Assembly: GCA_022709905.1 (NCBI GenBank)
Contig: JAKLHY010000022.1
Coordinates: 35,314 to 99,313, forward strand
DNA: 64,000 nt
Direction of reading: 5' to 3'
From: Verrucomicrobiota bacterium
Lineage (GTDB): Bacteria > Verrucomicrobiota > Verrucomicrobiia > Limisphaerales > UBA1319
The position numbers were made by a program, and so were the translations under genes. Below the pieces are notes generated by a model. That model did not search any database. It was not told the DNA's origin and worked only from the letters and a program-made list of their open reading frames with translations. Below, piece after piece: positions 9,138 to 20,000 of this stretch. Each line of letters opens with the position of its first letter. The first letter of the stretch is position 1.

Positions 9138-10070
9138 CTACGCCTCACTTTCGACCGAGATCCTGGCCGCCAGCCGATGGCTGTGACCGGGCTCAATCCC
9201 GCGGGCGTCAGCCAATGCATTCGTGGTCTCAATACAGATCATCCCTCGCCATTCGTCATCTCCGAAGTCCGACATGCGGGCAGCTTTTGCGATCCAGGGA
9301 TTCCACACCACAGTGGACCGGCTGCCTTCCTTGGCAATCCGTACGCGGCGTCGCCAGCCGGGATCGATCAGGACGCAATCGGCCAGAGTATCGACGTAAA
9401 CGCGATCGATTTCCGCGTGGACTTCGATCGGCTGATTCTCGGTCCCTTCCGCGGGGGGAGAAATCACCGTGTCCAAATACCGGCAATGCTCCAGGCCGTG
9501 AATTCGGACCCGGGTGATATCGCTCACCGCAAAATAACTGTGCAGGGCCGATTCGCATCGGATGGATTCCTCCCCCGTGTTATGCATGATCAAGGCCACC
9601 TCCAACTCCGAGGCGACGCGGACCTGAAGCCGGAGTTCGAAGGGATGAGGCCAGAGCGCGCGCGTTTCTTTGTGATCGCTGAGTTTGAGTTCGATCCGCG
9701 TGATGCCGTCGCTTGGGGCATCGGTTGCCACGACGTCCCAGAAGGAAATCCTGGCAAAGCCGTGCGCGGGCTTGCCGGGATTTTCGGGGTGCGGTCCAAA
9801 CCAGGGCCAGCAGACGGGGATGCCCCCGCGAATCGGCGCGCCAGGTTGGAACCGGCTCTTCCCGCTCGTCCATAAAACGGGTCCGCCCCCGTGCGGTTGA
9901 AAGGCGATGACCTGTCCTCCCGCGAGAACTACTGTGGCGGAAGCCGAGGTATTCGTGATTTGAGCGACAATGAGATCGCCTTGTATTCGCACAAACTCAA
10001 CGCGCCCCGGGATCGAATACCGGTCGTTCAAGAAGCACAGTTTATTCGAGGACATAAGTTTAAGGATCAA
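9138..10070 (-). CDS. D-hexose-6-phosphate mutarotase (YeaD-like aldose epimerase)
   Basis: This 310-residue cytoplasmic enzyme is of the galactose-mutarotase-like superfamily, equilibrating alpha and beta anomers of hexose 6-phosphates. Motifs seen are GGGPVLWTSGKSRF, then GAPIRGGIPVCWPWFG, PAHGFAR (first catalytic-site His), ALHSYF (second His) and the C-terminal MICIETTNA with the catalytic Glu. All are diagnostic of YeaD-type rather than GalM-type enzymes. The first 10 residues may be extra; a later ATG at residue 6 is possible. It fits the sugar-using neighbourhood. Confidence 0.9.
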   Translation of the reverse strand: MILKLMSSNKLCFLNDRYSIPGRVEFVRIQGDLIVAQITNTSASATVVLAGGQVIAFQPHGGGPVLWTSGKSRFQPGAPIRGGIPVCWPWFGPHPENPGKPAHGFARISFWDVVATDAPSDGITRIELKLSDHKETRALWPHPFELRLQVRVASELEVALIMHNTGEESIRCESALHSYFAVSDITRVRIHGLEHCRYLDTVISPPAEGTENQPIEVHAEIDRVYVDTLADCVLIDPGWRRRVRIAKEGSRSTVVWNPWIAKAARMSDFGDDEWRGMICIETTNALADARGIEPGHSHRLAARISVESEA

Positions 10071-10353
10071 ATCTCCGGGCTTGCAGTCCCCAAGTCAAGC
10101 GTTCTAAGCCCGACCAGGATCCGCATATATTAAGGCGCGTATAAGCAGCCCGAGATTTGGGCATGGTCGTTTGGACCGGCCTCACCGCCTCGCGGCCACC
10201 AGAGGGACTGAAGTCCGCGCTCCCGCCCCCCGGAAAAAACCCTCGCCGCAGGCCCCCCGCGCACTCCGACAGACTCTTCACCTGCCATCTTTTTCGCGAG
10301 TTTTGCCTTGGATAATGCTTGCGCAACAGCCCCCATTATCTCCACAATAAGTC

Positions 10354-11328
10354 ATGAAGCCTTTTACAGCGGCAGTGGGTCTTGCCCTGTCTGGAGTGTT
10401 CTGGTTTTCTTCCCCGCCTGTCATTCGTGCCTCCGATGTTGCGGGGTACTCTCTCCTGAAGGGCCAGTTTCTCATTCAGACCGGGCCCGGCCAGTGGATC
10501 ACAGATCCGTTGTTCGGTTACAGCCTCCTGGCCTCGGTGGAACTGACGGATTTTTACCTCGTCACAAATGCCTCCTTGAGTTTACCCGGGGGCGGTGAAG
10601 TTGCCATGGATGACTTGGGAGACTCTTGGGATTACCTCGACACCTTCAGCACCCTGTCGTCTTTGAATGCCGACTATGGCTGGGGCAATTACGTCTTCAA
10701 CCTGTCCACAGTGAACGACGGGGATTACTCGTGCGAGCTCCGATTTCCATCAACGCCGCTTCCGCCCACGCCTCACCTGGTTAACTTTGCCGATGTCCAG
10801 GCTGTTCTCACCACCGCGCCTCTTGTTCTGAATTGGGACTTTGCGGCGCCGCCGGCGGAAGGCGACTTCGTGCAGGTCTACATCAACTTGGGCCATGGTG
10901 AAGTGTTTTCCACTCCCGATGTGGGGATGCCGGGGGCCCTGGATGCAACGGCCCGATTCGTCACGGTGCCTGCCGGCACTCTTGAGCCTGGCAATATTTA
11001 TAGTTTGACTCTGGAAATTACCCGCCTGGTGTCCACCAATGCCACAACCTATCCGGAGGTCACCGGAGTGGCCGGAACGTTCAGTTCGACCTCGATAGAT
11101 CTGATCACCCTCATGCCGCCGATCCTGAATCTTCCGTCGGGCCCGACAAACGGAATCATGACGATCGAGGTGCAGGCCGAACCGGGCGAGACGATTATCC
11201 TCCAGAGCTCCGATCTCCTGGACACCTGGCGCAACTTGGCAACGAACAGCCAGGACTCCGTCATCCGGGTATTCTCGATCCCTGTTGGACAGACGACCGC
11301 CGCCTTCTTCCGCGCCTACCAACCTTGA
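10354..11328 (+). CDS. Secreted protein of unknown function with C-terminal shared domain
   Basis: This 324-residue protein has a signal peptide (residues 1-26, ending near VIRAS). The middle is beta-rich without recognisable domain. The last about 60 residues (TIEVQAEPGETIILQSS, then LLDTWRNL, then FFRAYQP) match the layout of a C-terminal module found on four other secreted proteins in this window. That layout is a beta strand, a Y/I-x-L/V-Q-S/Y-S-x-x-L-x-x-x-W segment and a final FF/FYR. I do not recognise a function. Confidence 0.65.
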   Translation: MKPFTAAVGLALSGVFWFSSPPVIRASDVAGYSLLKGQFLIQTGPGQWITDPLFGYSLLASVELTDFYLVTNASLSLPGGGEVAMDDLGDSWDYLDTFSTLSSLNADYGWGNYVFNLSTVNDGDYSCELRFPSTPLPPTPHLVNFADVQAVLTTAPLVLNWDFAAPPAEGDFVQVYINLGHGEVFSTPDVGMPGALDATARFVTVPAGTLEPGNIYSLTLEITRLVSTNATTYPEVTGVAGTFSSTSIDLITLMPPILNLPSGPTNGIMTIEVQAEPGETIILQSSDLLDTWRNLATNSQDSVIRVFSIPVGQTTAAFFRAYQP

Positions 11329-11502
11329 TGCCGCATGGGACTTTTGCACCGCCGCGACTTTGTGGGGATGTTTATCGGACGCGAATCAGCCGCCGCCTTT
11401 GTCGGACAGTTCTTGTGAAGCGATTTTTTCCAGGACAAAGTGACAAATGAAGATTGCGGCAAGACCGAGTGCCGCCCTATGCTGCGGCCGTTTGACCAAC
11501 AT

Positions 11503-12855
11503 ATGAAACCAACACTGAATCTGGGTTATATCCTGCTGATCAGCCTGGTCGCCGCCTTTGGCGGTTTTTTGTTTGGCTATGATACCGCCGTTGTTTCGGG
11601 CGCCATCGGTTTCTTGAAAACCCACTTTCAGTTGTCGGCGGAGCTCACCGGCTGGGCCGCCTCGAGCATGCTGGTCGGATGCATGGCGGGCGCCATGATC
11701 GGCGGACCGCTGGGCGATCGCTGGGGGCGCAAGCCGTGTCTGATCTTGTGCGCGGCGCTGTTTGCGATCTCTTCGCTGGCCTCGGCCATCCCCGCCACCC
11801 TCGCCCAATTTGCCTGGTCCCGATTTGCGGGCGGGGTCGCCATCGGCGCGGCCTCGATGCTTTCTCCCCTTTACATTGCCGAGATCGCCCCGGAGAAAAT
11901 CCGGGGCACCCTGGTGGCGCTTTATCAACTGGCGATTGTCATCGGCATCCTGGTGGTGTTCTTCGTCAACCTGCAAATCCAGCGTCTGGGCGACGAGGCC
12001 TGGAATATCAACACGGGCTGGCGATGGATGTTCGCCTCCCTCGTGCTGCCGTCCGTGCTATTCGGCGTCTTTATGGCGGTGGTTCCGGAAAGCCCGCGCT
12101 GGCTTTTAAAAATGGGACATCGCGACCAGGCTCGACAAATCCTGGAGCGAATTGGGGGACCCGAGACGGCCACGCGCGAAATCGCGCAAATCGATCAGGC
12201 GCTCAAGCAGGAAGAAGGGCACTGGAGCGAACTGTTCACGACAGGCTACCGGCGCGCGCTGATCATTGGCATCGCCCTGGCGGTGTTTGGCCAATTCAGC
12301 GGCATCAACGCCATCATGTATTTCGCGCCGGAGATCTTCAAGGCGGCCGGTTCGGGCACCGACTCGGCCTTCGCGCAGACCGTGATTGTGGGCGTATTCA
12401 ACCTGCTGTTCACTTTTGTGGCCATTTGGTTGGTGGATAAAGCGGGGCGCAAGCCGTTGCTCGTGGCAGGCACCATCGTTCAGGTGATCTCGTTGACTTT
12501 TGTGGGGACGATGCTGGCCGGGGGCCACAGCGGGATGCCCCTTTTGGTGGGCATCCTGGGTTTTGTGGCCGCCTTTGCCGTGGCCATGGGCCCCATTCCT
12601 TGGATTGTCAACTCCGAGATTTTTCCCACCAAATTGCGGGGACGCGCCATGTCCGTGGCAATTTTTTGCCTCTGGCTGGCCGATTGGATCGTCACCCAAA
12701 CCTTCCCCATGCTGCGGGAAGGCATCGGACCGGCGAGGACTTTTTGGGTCTATGCCGGCTGCAGTCTCTTGAGCACCGTCTTCGTTGTCGTCATGGTCCC
12801 CGAGACTAAAGGCCGCACACTCGAGGAAATCGAGGCCAGTTGGCGAAAGCACTAG
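11503..12855 (+). CDS. Sugar porter, major facilitator superfamily
   Basis: This roughly 450-residue, 12-helix transporter has sugar-porter signatures: GFLFGYDTAVVSGA in TM1, GDRWGRK in loop 2-3, PLYIAEIAPEKIRG after TM4, PESPRWLL after TM6, QFSGINAIMYFAPEIF in TM7, DKAGRKPLL in loop 8-9, and PETKGRTLEEIE at the C-terminus. These match proton- or facilitative hexose/pentose porters (XylE/GLUT group). The frame is open back to a GTG at 11440, but ATG 11503 starts just before TM1 as in relatives. Substrate likely a monosaccharide released by the nearby glycosidases (inference). Confidence 0.93.
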   Translation: MKPTLNLGYILLISLVAAFGGFLFGYDTAVVSGAIGFLKTHFQLSAELTGWAASSMLVGCMAGAMIGGPLGDRWGRKPCLILCAALFAISSLASAIPATLAQFAWSRFAGGVAIGAASMLSPLYIAEIAPEKIRGTLVALYQLAIVIGILVVFFVNLQIQRLGDEAWNINTGWRWMFASLVLPSVLFGVFMAVVPESPRWLLKMGHRDQARQILERIGGPETATREIAQIDQALKQEEGHWSELFTTGYRRALIIGIALAVFGQFSGINAIMYFAPEIFKAAGSGTDSAFAQTVIVGVFNLLFTFVAIWLVDKAGRKPLLVAGTIVQVISLTFVGTMLAGGHSGMPLLVGILGFVAAFAVAMGPIPWIVNSEIFPTKLRGRAMSVAIFCLWLADWIVTQTFPMLREGIGPARTFWVYAGCSLLSTVFVVVMVPETKGRTLEEIEASWRKH

Positions 12856-12907
12856 TGTGGTGCCTCTCAATCAACAATCATACCTACTCACGTCTCGACT
12901 GGTATTG

Positions 12908-15733
12908 TCAATGAGTTGAACTGACTCCAGTTCTTAACAGATAACTGGCGGGGGCAAACCCCTGGAGTTGCGTGGAAAAGGCCTTCTGCCTGATCCGGTG
13001 GGGCGCCCCTATCGCGCGGCCCCGCAAATCAATCGGTTGTGCCTGGGTGGCCTCGAGGGTGGATGGCAGCCGCACCGTGCACGACCCGGATTGTCCCGAT
13101 TGTTCCCAGAGGCGCAAAACGAGGCCCTCTCCTTCGGGATTCGGTCCAAAAGCGGTGACCAGCACCCCCGGCCGGGAAACGGTGATCCCGCGTCCCAAAG
13201 GCGGCAGAGGTCCGCCGCCGCCCTCACCCACTGCGCCGAGAAGCGGCAGGCGCGCCTCCCAGGACGGTGTCACCAGAGCCTTGGCGGCTTCGGAATTGTC
13301 GATAGCCCAAATCCGAACCCGTGAGGTCCAGGTGCCCTCATTCCACAACCGAAAGTTGGTGCTCCATTGGTTGTTAAAAAGATTGACATAAACAGCGGAA
13401 CGCACCGGTTTAAATTGGCGCGAATACTGCCAAAGACCCGGCGAATCCAGGCTGATCAAACCGGAGTCCAGGGGGCACAGGCCCAAACCGTGATCATCCG
13501 GATCGATCATATACATCCCGCTGTTCACACCGAAAACGTGGTGGTTTGATCCAGGGACCAGATCGGTTGCCGGATTCACGATCGCTCCGAGGCGCCCGAG
13601 GCCAAACCGGGGCGATTTCAGATTCGCGGAGAAACAAATCCATCCCGCTTCCGGCCATGGGTCCGCTGGCTTGCCGTGCAGGGTCACTTCGACATCCAAA
13701 TACGGCAAATCGTGATACAGCACGAATCGCGTGGTGATGGGACAAGGCAGTCCGCCCTCGGCCGCGGCCTCGACCACGGCTGTGGCGGCCACGGGGCTGT
13801 CCTCATATCGAACCTGGCATCGCCTCGGAACGGCCTGGACATAGGGCGCTTCGGTGGCAGGCGGCAGGGGCGGTTTGCCAAGTTCAACCTGCCCCCAGTC
13901 GGCGTCGATCTTCACGTAGGCCTTGACATAGGCGGCGACCTGATCGGCATCGAATCGCTCGTAGAGGACCTGCCCCGGTCGATGACGGGCGCCTGGATCC
14001 ACCAGTTCGCGTCCAGAGCGTTTATCCACCAGGGAACTCAGACAACCATTGGCAGAGTCAATTTCCATCTTGAACCATCGGTTTTCCATCGCATCTGCGT
14101 CCCGGCGCGGGGCGTGATGGCGGCTGGACTTCAGGTCTTCCTCGGGGACAAAGGCCCGATAACCCAGGCCCGGAACTTCGGGAGAGACAAACCTCAGAAA
14201 ACCTGCGCCCTGCTCGACTGAAATCGCCTGTCCTCCGTCAACAGGCCTGAGGGCCTGAACACCGGAGAGCGTCGCATTACTGATCGTGACCAGGCCACCA
14301 CGGTTCCACGGCAGAGGATTAAAGACAACAATCCGCGGGGCTTTAGCCTGGATGCCATTAGCCAGGCGTTGCATCCGATGTTCCAGCAAGGGCAGGAGGT
14401 GATTCTGGACATTGCGGATGTACGTCGAGTGTTCTTCCCAGGATGCCTCCATTTTTTTGAAGCGGCCTTCGGCGCGTTCGCGGCGCCAAGGATTTCCATA
14501 ATGCCAATTCATGTTCTTTCCATAGGGGGTCACCCAACTCAAGGCGGCCCCCCACGTGTGTTCTCCGTAGAGGAGACTGTTTTCCCGAATCAACGCCAGA
14601 TCCGAATCCGTGTCGGTCGTGACATTCCACAGTTGCAGCAAAGCGGTCAACGACTCGGTTGCGGGAATGAGAGGACGCAGATTCCGGGCGATTCGCGCGC
14701 CGATCGGATCGCTCAGCGGCCCATGAATCCAACTATCGGGCATGTCGCCGCGCACGACGGGGATCGGGGATTGCTCGGCGACAATGGCGTCGGCGAAATC
14801 CGAAAGTCGTCCGATTCGAACCCGAACCCCCGGGAGTTTGTCTGAGGCCTCTCGAAAAAGCTGCTGGACTTCTTCGGTCCGCGGGGGGCCGTGATTATCG
14901 CCGGTATGAATCAACGCGAGCCAGGTTTGGTAAGGCCAATCGACCGGGGGCATCAAACCCGTGCCGTAGCTTTCGGCGGTGTACATCGTCAGCACCCGGG
15001 AGCCATCGGGCCCCTCCCACCAAAAGAGCCGCGGCACATCGGGCGAGCGGCTGGCGGCATTGCATCCCAGATGAAGAAACTCCACGCCCGCCTGTTTGAG
15101 CACGGTAGGCCAGATCCAGCTGTGGCATGGCACATCCGTCATCTTGGCGTCACGCGGCAGATCGAGCGCGAGCCGGCGCGCCAACTGCGACGAGTAGCCC
15201 AGTCCCCAGGTGAGGTCTTCCAACTCCAACAACTCGGTGTGAAGGGTAAACGGCAAGGCGTGCGCATAAAAGCGCCCCTCCTGGAAGGCCCGCTGCACAC
15301 TCGTCCGCCGTTCAAACGTCTGGCCCGGCCAATCCTCGAGGATTTTAAAGGCCGGCCAGCCCGGAACGGTCCAGACAAACTTTTGGCCCGCCGGCAGGTC
15401 TCGATTGCGTTCCGCCACCTCGAGGGCCTGGTCGATCATGGTTGTTCGGTAACGCGCGACAATGTTGCTGGCGAAATCGGTGTAGCCGATGTCGAAGTGC
15501 GTTTTAAAAACAACAATCACCTGCCGAACGGGACTCCTGGGCAATGTGCGAGATTCGGTTTGTGCTTGTATCGCGGACGTGGCCAAAAGCCACCCCCCCG
15601 CAAGGCAGAGAATCGTCGGGTTCAATTTGAAGGCCTGTTGTGGTGATGCGCTCCGGACACGTGCCTCTGGCAAACCAAGGCTCGCAGAGGGAATCACCGG
15701 TTGCGGCGGCTGGATGTCCGTTCCGACAACCAA
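12908..15733 (-). CDS. GH38-like (DUF5054-type) secreted protein, putative alpha-mannosidase relative
   Basis: The longest frame encodes 941 residues; ATG 15733 overlaps the upstream pilin gene by 40 bases. A TTG at 15625 would give a cleaner signal peptide (NPTILCLAGGWLLATSAIQAQ). The catalytic-type N-terminus has VFKTHFDIGYTD, in which His and Asp resemble the GH38 zinc ligands, then SWIWPTVLKQAG and FWWEGPDGSRVLTMY. A central helical part and a C-terminal beta-sandwich region (GHRPGQVLYERFDAD, then LPYLDVEVTLHGKP) follow the alpha-mannosidase layout. I place it in the GH38/DUF5054 group; mannosidase activity is not demonstrated by the sequence. Confidence 0.75.
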   Translation of the reverse strand: MVVGTDIQPPQPVIPSASLGLPEARVRSASPQQAFKLNPTILCLAGGWLLATSAIQAQTESRTLPRSPVRQVIVVFKTHFDIGYTDFASNIVARYRTTMIDQALEVAERNRDLPAGQKFVWTVPGWPAFKILEDWPGQTFERRTSVQRAFQEGRFYAHALPFTLHTELLELEDLTWGLGYSSQLARRLALDLPRDAKMTDVPCHSWIWPTVLKQAGVEFLHLGCNAASRSPDVPRLFWWEGPDGSRVLTMYTAESYGTGLMPPVDWPYQTWLALIHTGDNHGPPRTEEVQQLFREASDKLPGVRVRIGRLSDFADAIVAEQSPIPVVRGDMPDSWIHGPLSDPIGARIARNLRPLIPATESLTALLQLWNVTTDTDSDLALIRENSLLYGEHTWGAALSWVTPYGKNMNWHYGNPWRRERAEGRFKKMEASWEEHSTYIRNVQNHLLPLLEHRMQRLANGIQAKAPRIVVFNPLPWNRGGLVTISNATLSGVQALRPVDGGQAISVEQGAGFLRFVSPEVPGLGYRAFVPEEDLKSSRHHAPRRDADAMENRWFKMEIDSANGCLSSLVDKRSGRELVDPGARHRPGQVLYERFDADQVAAYVKAYVKIDADWGQVELGKPPLPPATEAPYVQAVPRRCQVRYEDSPVAATAVVEAAAEGGLPCPITTRFVLYHDLPYLDVEVTLHGKPADPWPEAGWICFSANLKSPRFGLGRLGAIVNPATDLVPGSNHHVFGVNSGMYMIDPDDHGLGLCPLDSGLISLDSPGLWQYSRQFKPVRSAVYVNLFNNQWSTNFRLWNEGTWTSRVRIWAIDNSEAAKALVTPSWEARLPLLGAVGEGGGGPLPPLGRGITVSRPGVLVTAFGPNPEGEGLVLRLWEQSGQSGSCTVRLPSTLEATQAQPIDLRGRAIGAPHRIRQKAFSTQLQGFAPASYLLRTGVSSTH

Positions 15734-16554
15734 AGCATATCGCGGTTGTTCGGCGAGGAGACATTCAGTTGGAGCTGGTTATTGTAGCGTGTCGGGGGCA
15801 TGGTTCTTCCATCGACCCACTTCCGAATCTCCGCGTGCCCGTCGGCGAATGAAATCCCTGCCGCCCCGTTGTGGTAACTGGCGGGGAAATCGATAATCCG
15901 CGATGCGGCCGGAGATTCCACCATCATGTTGGCAAAACCACCCGCGTTAATGCTGTCCGGGTGCTCATCCAGCATCACGTAACACATGGCAGGCGCGGGA
16001 TCGACAATGTCAGCGGTCTTATAATAAACCCGGTATTTCTTGGAGGTTGCATTTGCCCCGAAACCGGCCGGATCCAGCCAATCCCCGGGCCCAAAGGCCT
16101 GGCTCATGCCCATGCTGCGCACCCGCGGATACCGGCGCCCCCCAATGGTGACCGTGCTGCGATCTGCAGGACACCGATAGACGCTGACCTCGGTGAGATG
16201 ATAAGCGAACTTGGACCGAAGTGGATCCCGCAAAGCGACGGTGTTTGTGTTGTCCCTGTTACTCCCGTTGAAATCGAGCCAGCCATCCACCCAGGCAGTC
16301 GGCTCCACCGGGCTTGTATAGCCGGAAGTGGCTGTCTTATCATTGTTATCATCCGTGTACAGATGCCAGACCAACTGAAGCTGCTTGAGATTGTTCATGC
16401 AAAAAATGCCCTGGGCTTTGGTCTTGGCCTTCGACAACGCGGGAAGCAGCATCCCCGCCAGAATGGCGATGATGGCAATGACCACCAGCAGTTCAATTAA
16501 GGTAAAGGCCCTGGACAATGACAAGGTTCGAGACGTTTTCATAAACGGACACAC
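15694..16554 (-). CDS. Type II secretion-like pseudopilin with H-X9-DG motif
   Basis: This is a 286-residue protein; a second ATG at 16542 (MKTSRTLSL) may be the true start. The prepilin segment AFTLIELLVVIAIIAILAGM is identical over its core to that of the protein encoded at 5506-6429. The globular part includes FCMNNLKQLQL, VYRCPADRS and H-x9-DG in YHNGAAGISFADGHAE. It lies directly upstream of, and partly overlaps, the GH38-like gene on the same strand, so the two are probably cotranscribed. As with the first pilin, the partner is a carbohydrate-active enzyme. Confidence 0.9.
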   Translation of the reverse strand: MCPFMKTSRTLSLSRAFTLIELLVVIAIIAILAGMLLPALSKAKTKAQGIFCMNNLKQLQLVWHLYTDDNNDKTATSGYTSPVEPTAWVDGWLDFNGSNRDNTNTVALRDPLRSKFAYHLTEVSVYRCPADRSTVTIGGRRYPRVRSMGMSQAFGPGDWLDPAGFGANATSKKYRVYYKTADIVDPAPAMCYVMLDEHPDSINAGGFANMMVESPAASRIIDFPASYHNGAAGISFADGHAEIRKWVDGRTMPPTRYNNQLQLNVSSPNNRDMLWLSERTSSRRNR

Positions 16555-17056
16555 GCTTCATGGTTTACGCTGATCCTTCCTCTGGGTTCTTTCTGCCTGG
16601 GTAATATAAAATCCGATTCAACGAACATCACCCCATGCCCATGCCAGCTCCCGGTCTCTTCCGGGAATCGGTTTCAAGAACCCGAACGTCCAAAGCAACA
16701 TAACATAATCCCCCCCCCATAGCACCATCAGAAACATCGCACTAATTGCTCCTTTGGGCACCCTCTCCCTGACCGCAAGAAATCCATAGCACATCCTCCC
16801 TGCGCCCGACGCCATTCAGTGGCCCGATCTCCCGTCATCCGCGGTGTTTCTGGCCTGATAAATGCTGCATTCAGGACGAATGATTTTCGCAGGCATGCAA
16901 AAAACCGGGTTTGATCGGGGCATTCAGAACGGGTGCCGTTGGCACTGCATTCCGAGTTTGGGGGATGATCCGGTCCGGAGCCTTCGCGAAACAGCAACTC
17001 CATAGCGGTCAATGCCCTGGTTCTACTTTGTGCCGGCCGCGTCTGATGATCTCTCC
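16555..17056. other. Intergenic region without recognisable gene
   Basis: About 500 bases lie between the divergent pilin and giant-protein genes. Short frames exist on both strands, but none has recognisable motifs. The region is somewhat less GC-rich near 16600-16740 and presumably contains both promoters. No clear repeat. Confidence 0.45.
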
Positions 17057-20000
17057 ATGAATCACCACACTGAAATCGTGAAAAATAGAATTGCATCGTT
17101 GTTATCGGTCGTCATTTTTTGCCTGGTTGGGGTGTCGGTTTTTGCCCAAACCCAAGGGGTTTTGAGGCAGGTGTATTCGGGGATTCCGGGCACGTTGCTC
17201 AGGGATTTGACTCAAAACCCCAACTTTCCAAACAACCCCACCAGCGAATCGATCCTGAGCGACTTTTTTGAGGCCCCGATCGACGTCGAAGATAACTACG
17301 GCCAGAGGCTGATGGCGCTGATAACACCGCCGGTTACCGGGAACTATACCTTCTGGATTTCCGGGGATGACGAGTCCGCCTTGTATCTGAGCACGGACGA
17401 TCAACCGGCGAACAAAACCCTGATTGCGCGCGTGCCCGGTTGGACTCCCTCGCGGGTATGGAACTGGGATCCGCAACAGCAGTCGGCATCGATCTCGTTG
17501 CAGAGCGGCCGGAAGTATTACATCGAGGCTTTGATGAAGGAGGGCTCGGGCGGGGATAATCTGGCTGTCCGCTGGCAACTGCCCAATGGCAGTATCGAGG
17601 AACCCATTCCGGGATCGCGGCTTCAAGTTTACGGGATGGGGCCGCCGATCATCGTCCAGCCCCCCGCCAGCCAAACAGTTTTCGAGGGCGCGCAGGCGGT
17701 CTTTTCGGTCCAAGCCAACCGGACCACAGGCATGAGTTATCAGTGGCAGAAAAATGGGGTGAACATCTCGGGGGCAACCAGCGCGTCGCTGACGGTTTTC
17801 GAGGTCCGCTTGTCGGAAAGCGGCACTCGATATCGCTGCGTCCTCGTCAATGCCCAGGGCTCGGTTACGAGCAATGAGGCCCTTCTGACAGTGCTGCCTG
17901 ATACCACGCCACCGGTCCTGGAAGGGGTAACGGCCCTCGGAGATCCCGACACCATCACCGTCCTGTTCTCGGAACCCGTCGAAGCCAGCTCCGCTCAACA
18001 GAATACCCATTACACCCTGAATAACGGCGCGAGCGTGAAAAGCGCGATGTTTGCCGGCGACACACGAACCATCGTCCTCAAGACCAGCCCGCTCGAGCCC
18101 GGGATCCAGTATGTCCTGTCGGTCAGCCATGTCCGCGACCGCGCCACAACACCCAATACCATCAGCCCGGGTTCCCAGCGCAGTTTCACGTTGAGTTACG
18201 CCCCGCTCGATATGAGTCTGGTCGTTGGCAACCGGGAACCCCTCGGACCTTCATCACGCCGCACCGGCCTCGTGATCTCAGAAATCATGTACCACCCCGC
18301 GGACCGCGCGGATGGACGCAGGATTGAATTTGTCGAATTGTATAACACCCAGGATTGGCCCGAGGATTTGTCGGGATTCCGGCTTTTGGGAGATGTGGAT
18401 TTCGTCTTTCCGGAGGGGACAAGTCTGGCCGCGCGTTCGTTCCTGGTCGTGGCCGCGGTTCCTGCCGACATCCGGACGGTGTATGGCATCAACAATGTCG
18501 TCGGTCCTTACACCGGCAATCTCGCGAACGACAACGGGTCCGTGGGCTTGCGCACCAAAACGGGGGCGGTCCTTCTGGAGGTTGCCTACTCGAGTCACCC
18601 CCCTTATCCGATGTCGGCGGATGGAGCGGGACATTCCCTGGTTTTATCTCGTCCCAGCTGGGGTGAAAACCATCCCCAGGCCTGGATGGCTAGCGCTCTG
18701 TCGGGAGGCAGTCCGGGAACAGCCGAACCCACGCCCGCCAATCCGTATCGCACCGTGGTCATCAACGAGTTCCTGGCACATACCGACCTGCCAGATCTGG
18801 ATTTCGTCGAGTTCTACAACTACAGTGCCCAGGCGGTAAGCCTCGAAGGATGCATCATCACCGACGATCCGGCAACGAGTCGTTTTGTCGTCCCCACCGG
18901 AACCGTGATTCCTCCCCTGGGCCACATCGCCTGGGATGAATCCCAACTCGGTTTCCGCTTGAGTTCCGCGGGCGAGCACTTGTTCCTCCTGGCGCCGGGG
19001 AAAAATTACGTCATCGATGCGATTGAATTCGGCGCCACGGCCAATGGCATCTCGACGGGTCGATTTCCGGACGGCCATCCGGCCTTTCAGGAACTGACAC
19101 TCAAAACGCCCGGCACAGCCAATAGCCGGCCCCTGAGCCGGAATATCGTCATTAATGAAATCCAGTATCACCCCTTGTCGGGCGACAACGACGACGAATT
19201 CATCGAGTTATTTAACAAGGGCAGCCAGGCGGTGGATATCGGAGGCTGGGCCTTTGTCGACGGGATCGAGTTCACCTTTCCCCCATCCAGCGTCATCCCG
19301 GCCAACGGGTACGTTGTCGTGGCGAAAAACGCAACCAGGCTTCGAGGTCAGCATCCATATCTCAACACCGCAAACAGTTACGGCGATTTTTCAGGCAGTC
19401 TGGCCAACGGCGGAGAACGTGTCGCCCTCGCCATGCCCCATCCAGTGGTTGTCACCAACATCCATGGAATCCTCACCACGAACTACGATTATGTTGTGGT
19501 CGATGAAGTCACTTACGGCGACGGAGGGCGGTGGGGACAATGGTCCGATGGCGGCGGCAGCAGCCTGGAATTGAAAGACGCCCGCAGCGATAATCGGCTG
19601 GCGGCCAATTGGACCGACAGCGATGAATCCACCAAAGCCTCCTGGATGACCGTCCAATACACGGGCACCCTGGACAACGGGAATGGCGCGGCCAATTCAC
19701 TCCAGATTCTGGCCTTGGGAGCCGGCGAGTTTCTGGTGGACGACATCGAGGTGTTTCGTTCCGGCGGCCCCAACCTGGTGGTGAATCCTGGATTCGACAA
19801 CGGCCTGGACGGCTGGGTGCCTCAAGGGAACCACAATGATTCGGCGATCGACAGCACCGGCGGCACGGGCAATGGCCGCTGCCTCCACGTGCGGGCCACC
19901 GGCCGAGGCGATACGGGCGCCAACCGGATTCGCACCCCATTGTCCAGCTCGTTATCCTCCGGGAACCAGGCCACTCTCCGCGCCAAGGTTCGCTGGTTGA

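Noticed and set aside
16618..16815. A 65-codon minus-strand frame in the gap before the giant gene
   Set aside because: No recognisable feature beyond a hydrophobic stretch; likely chance.
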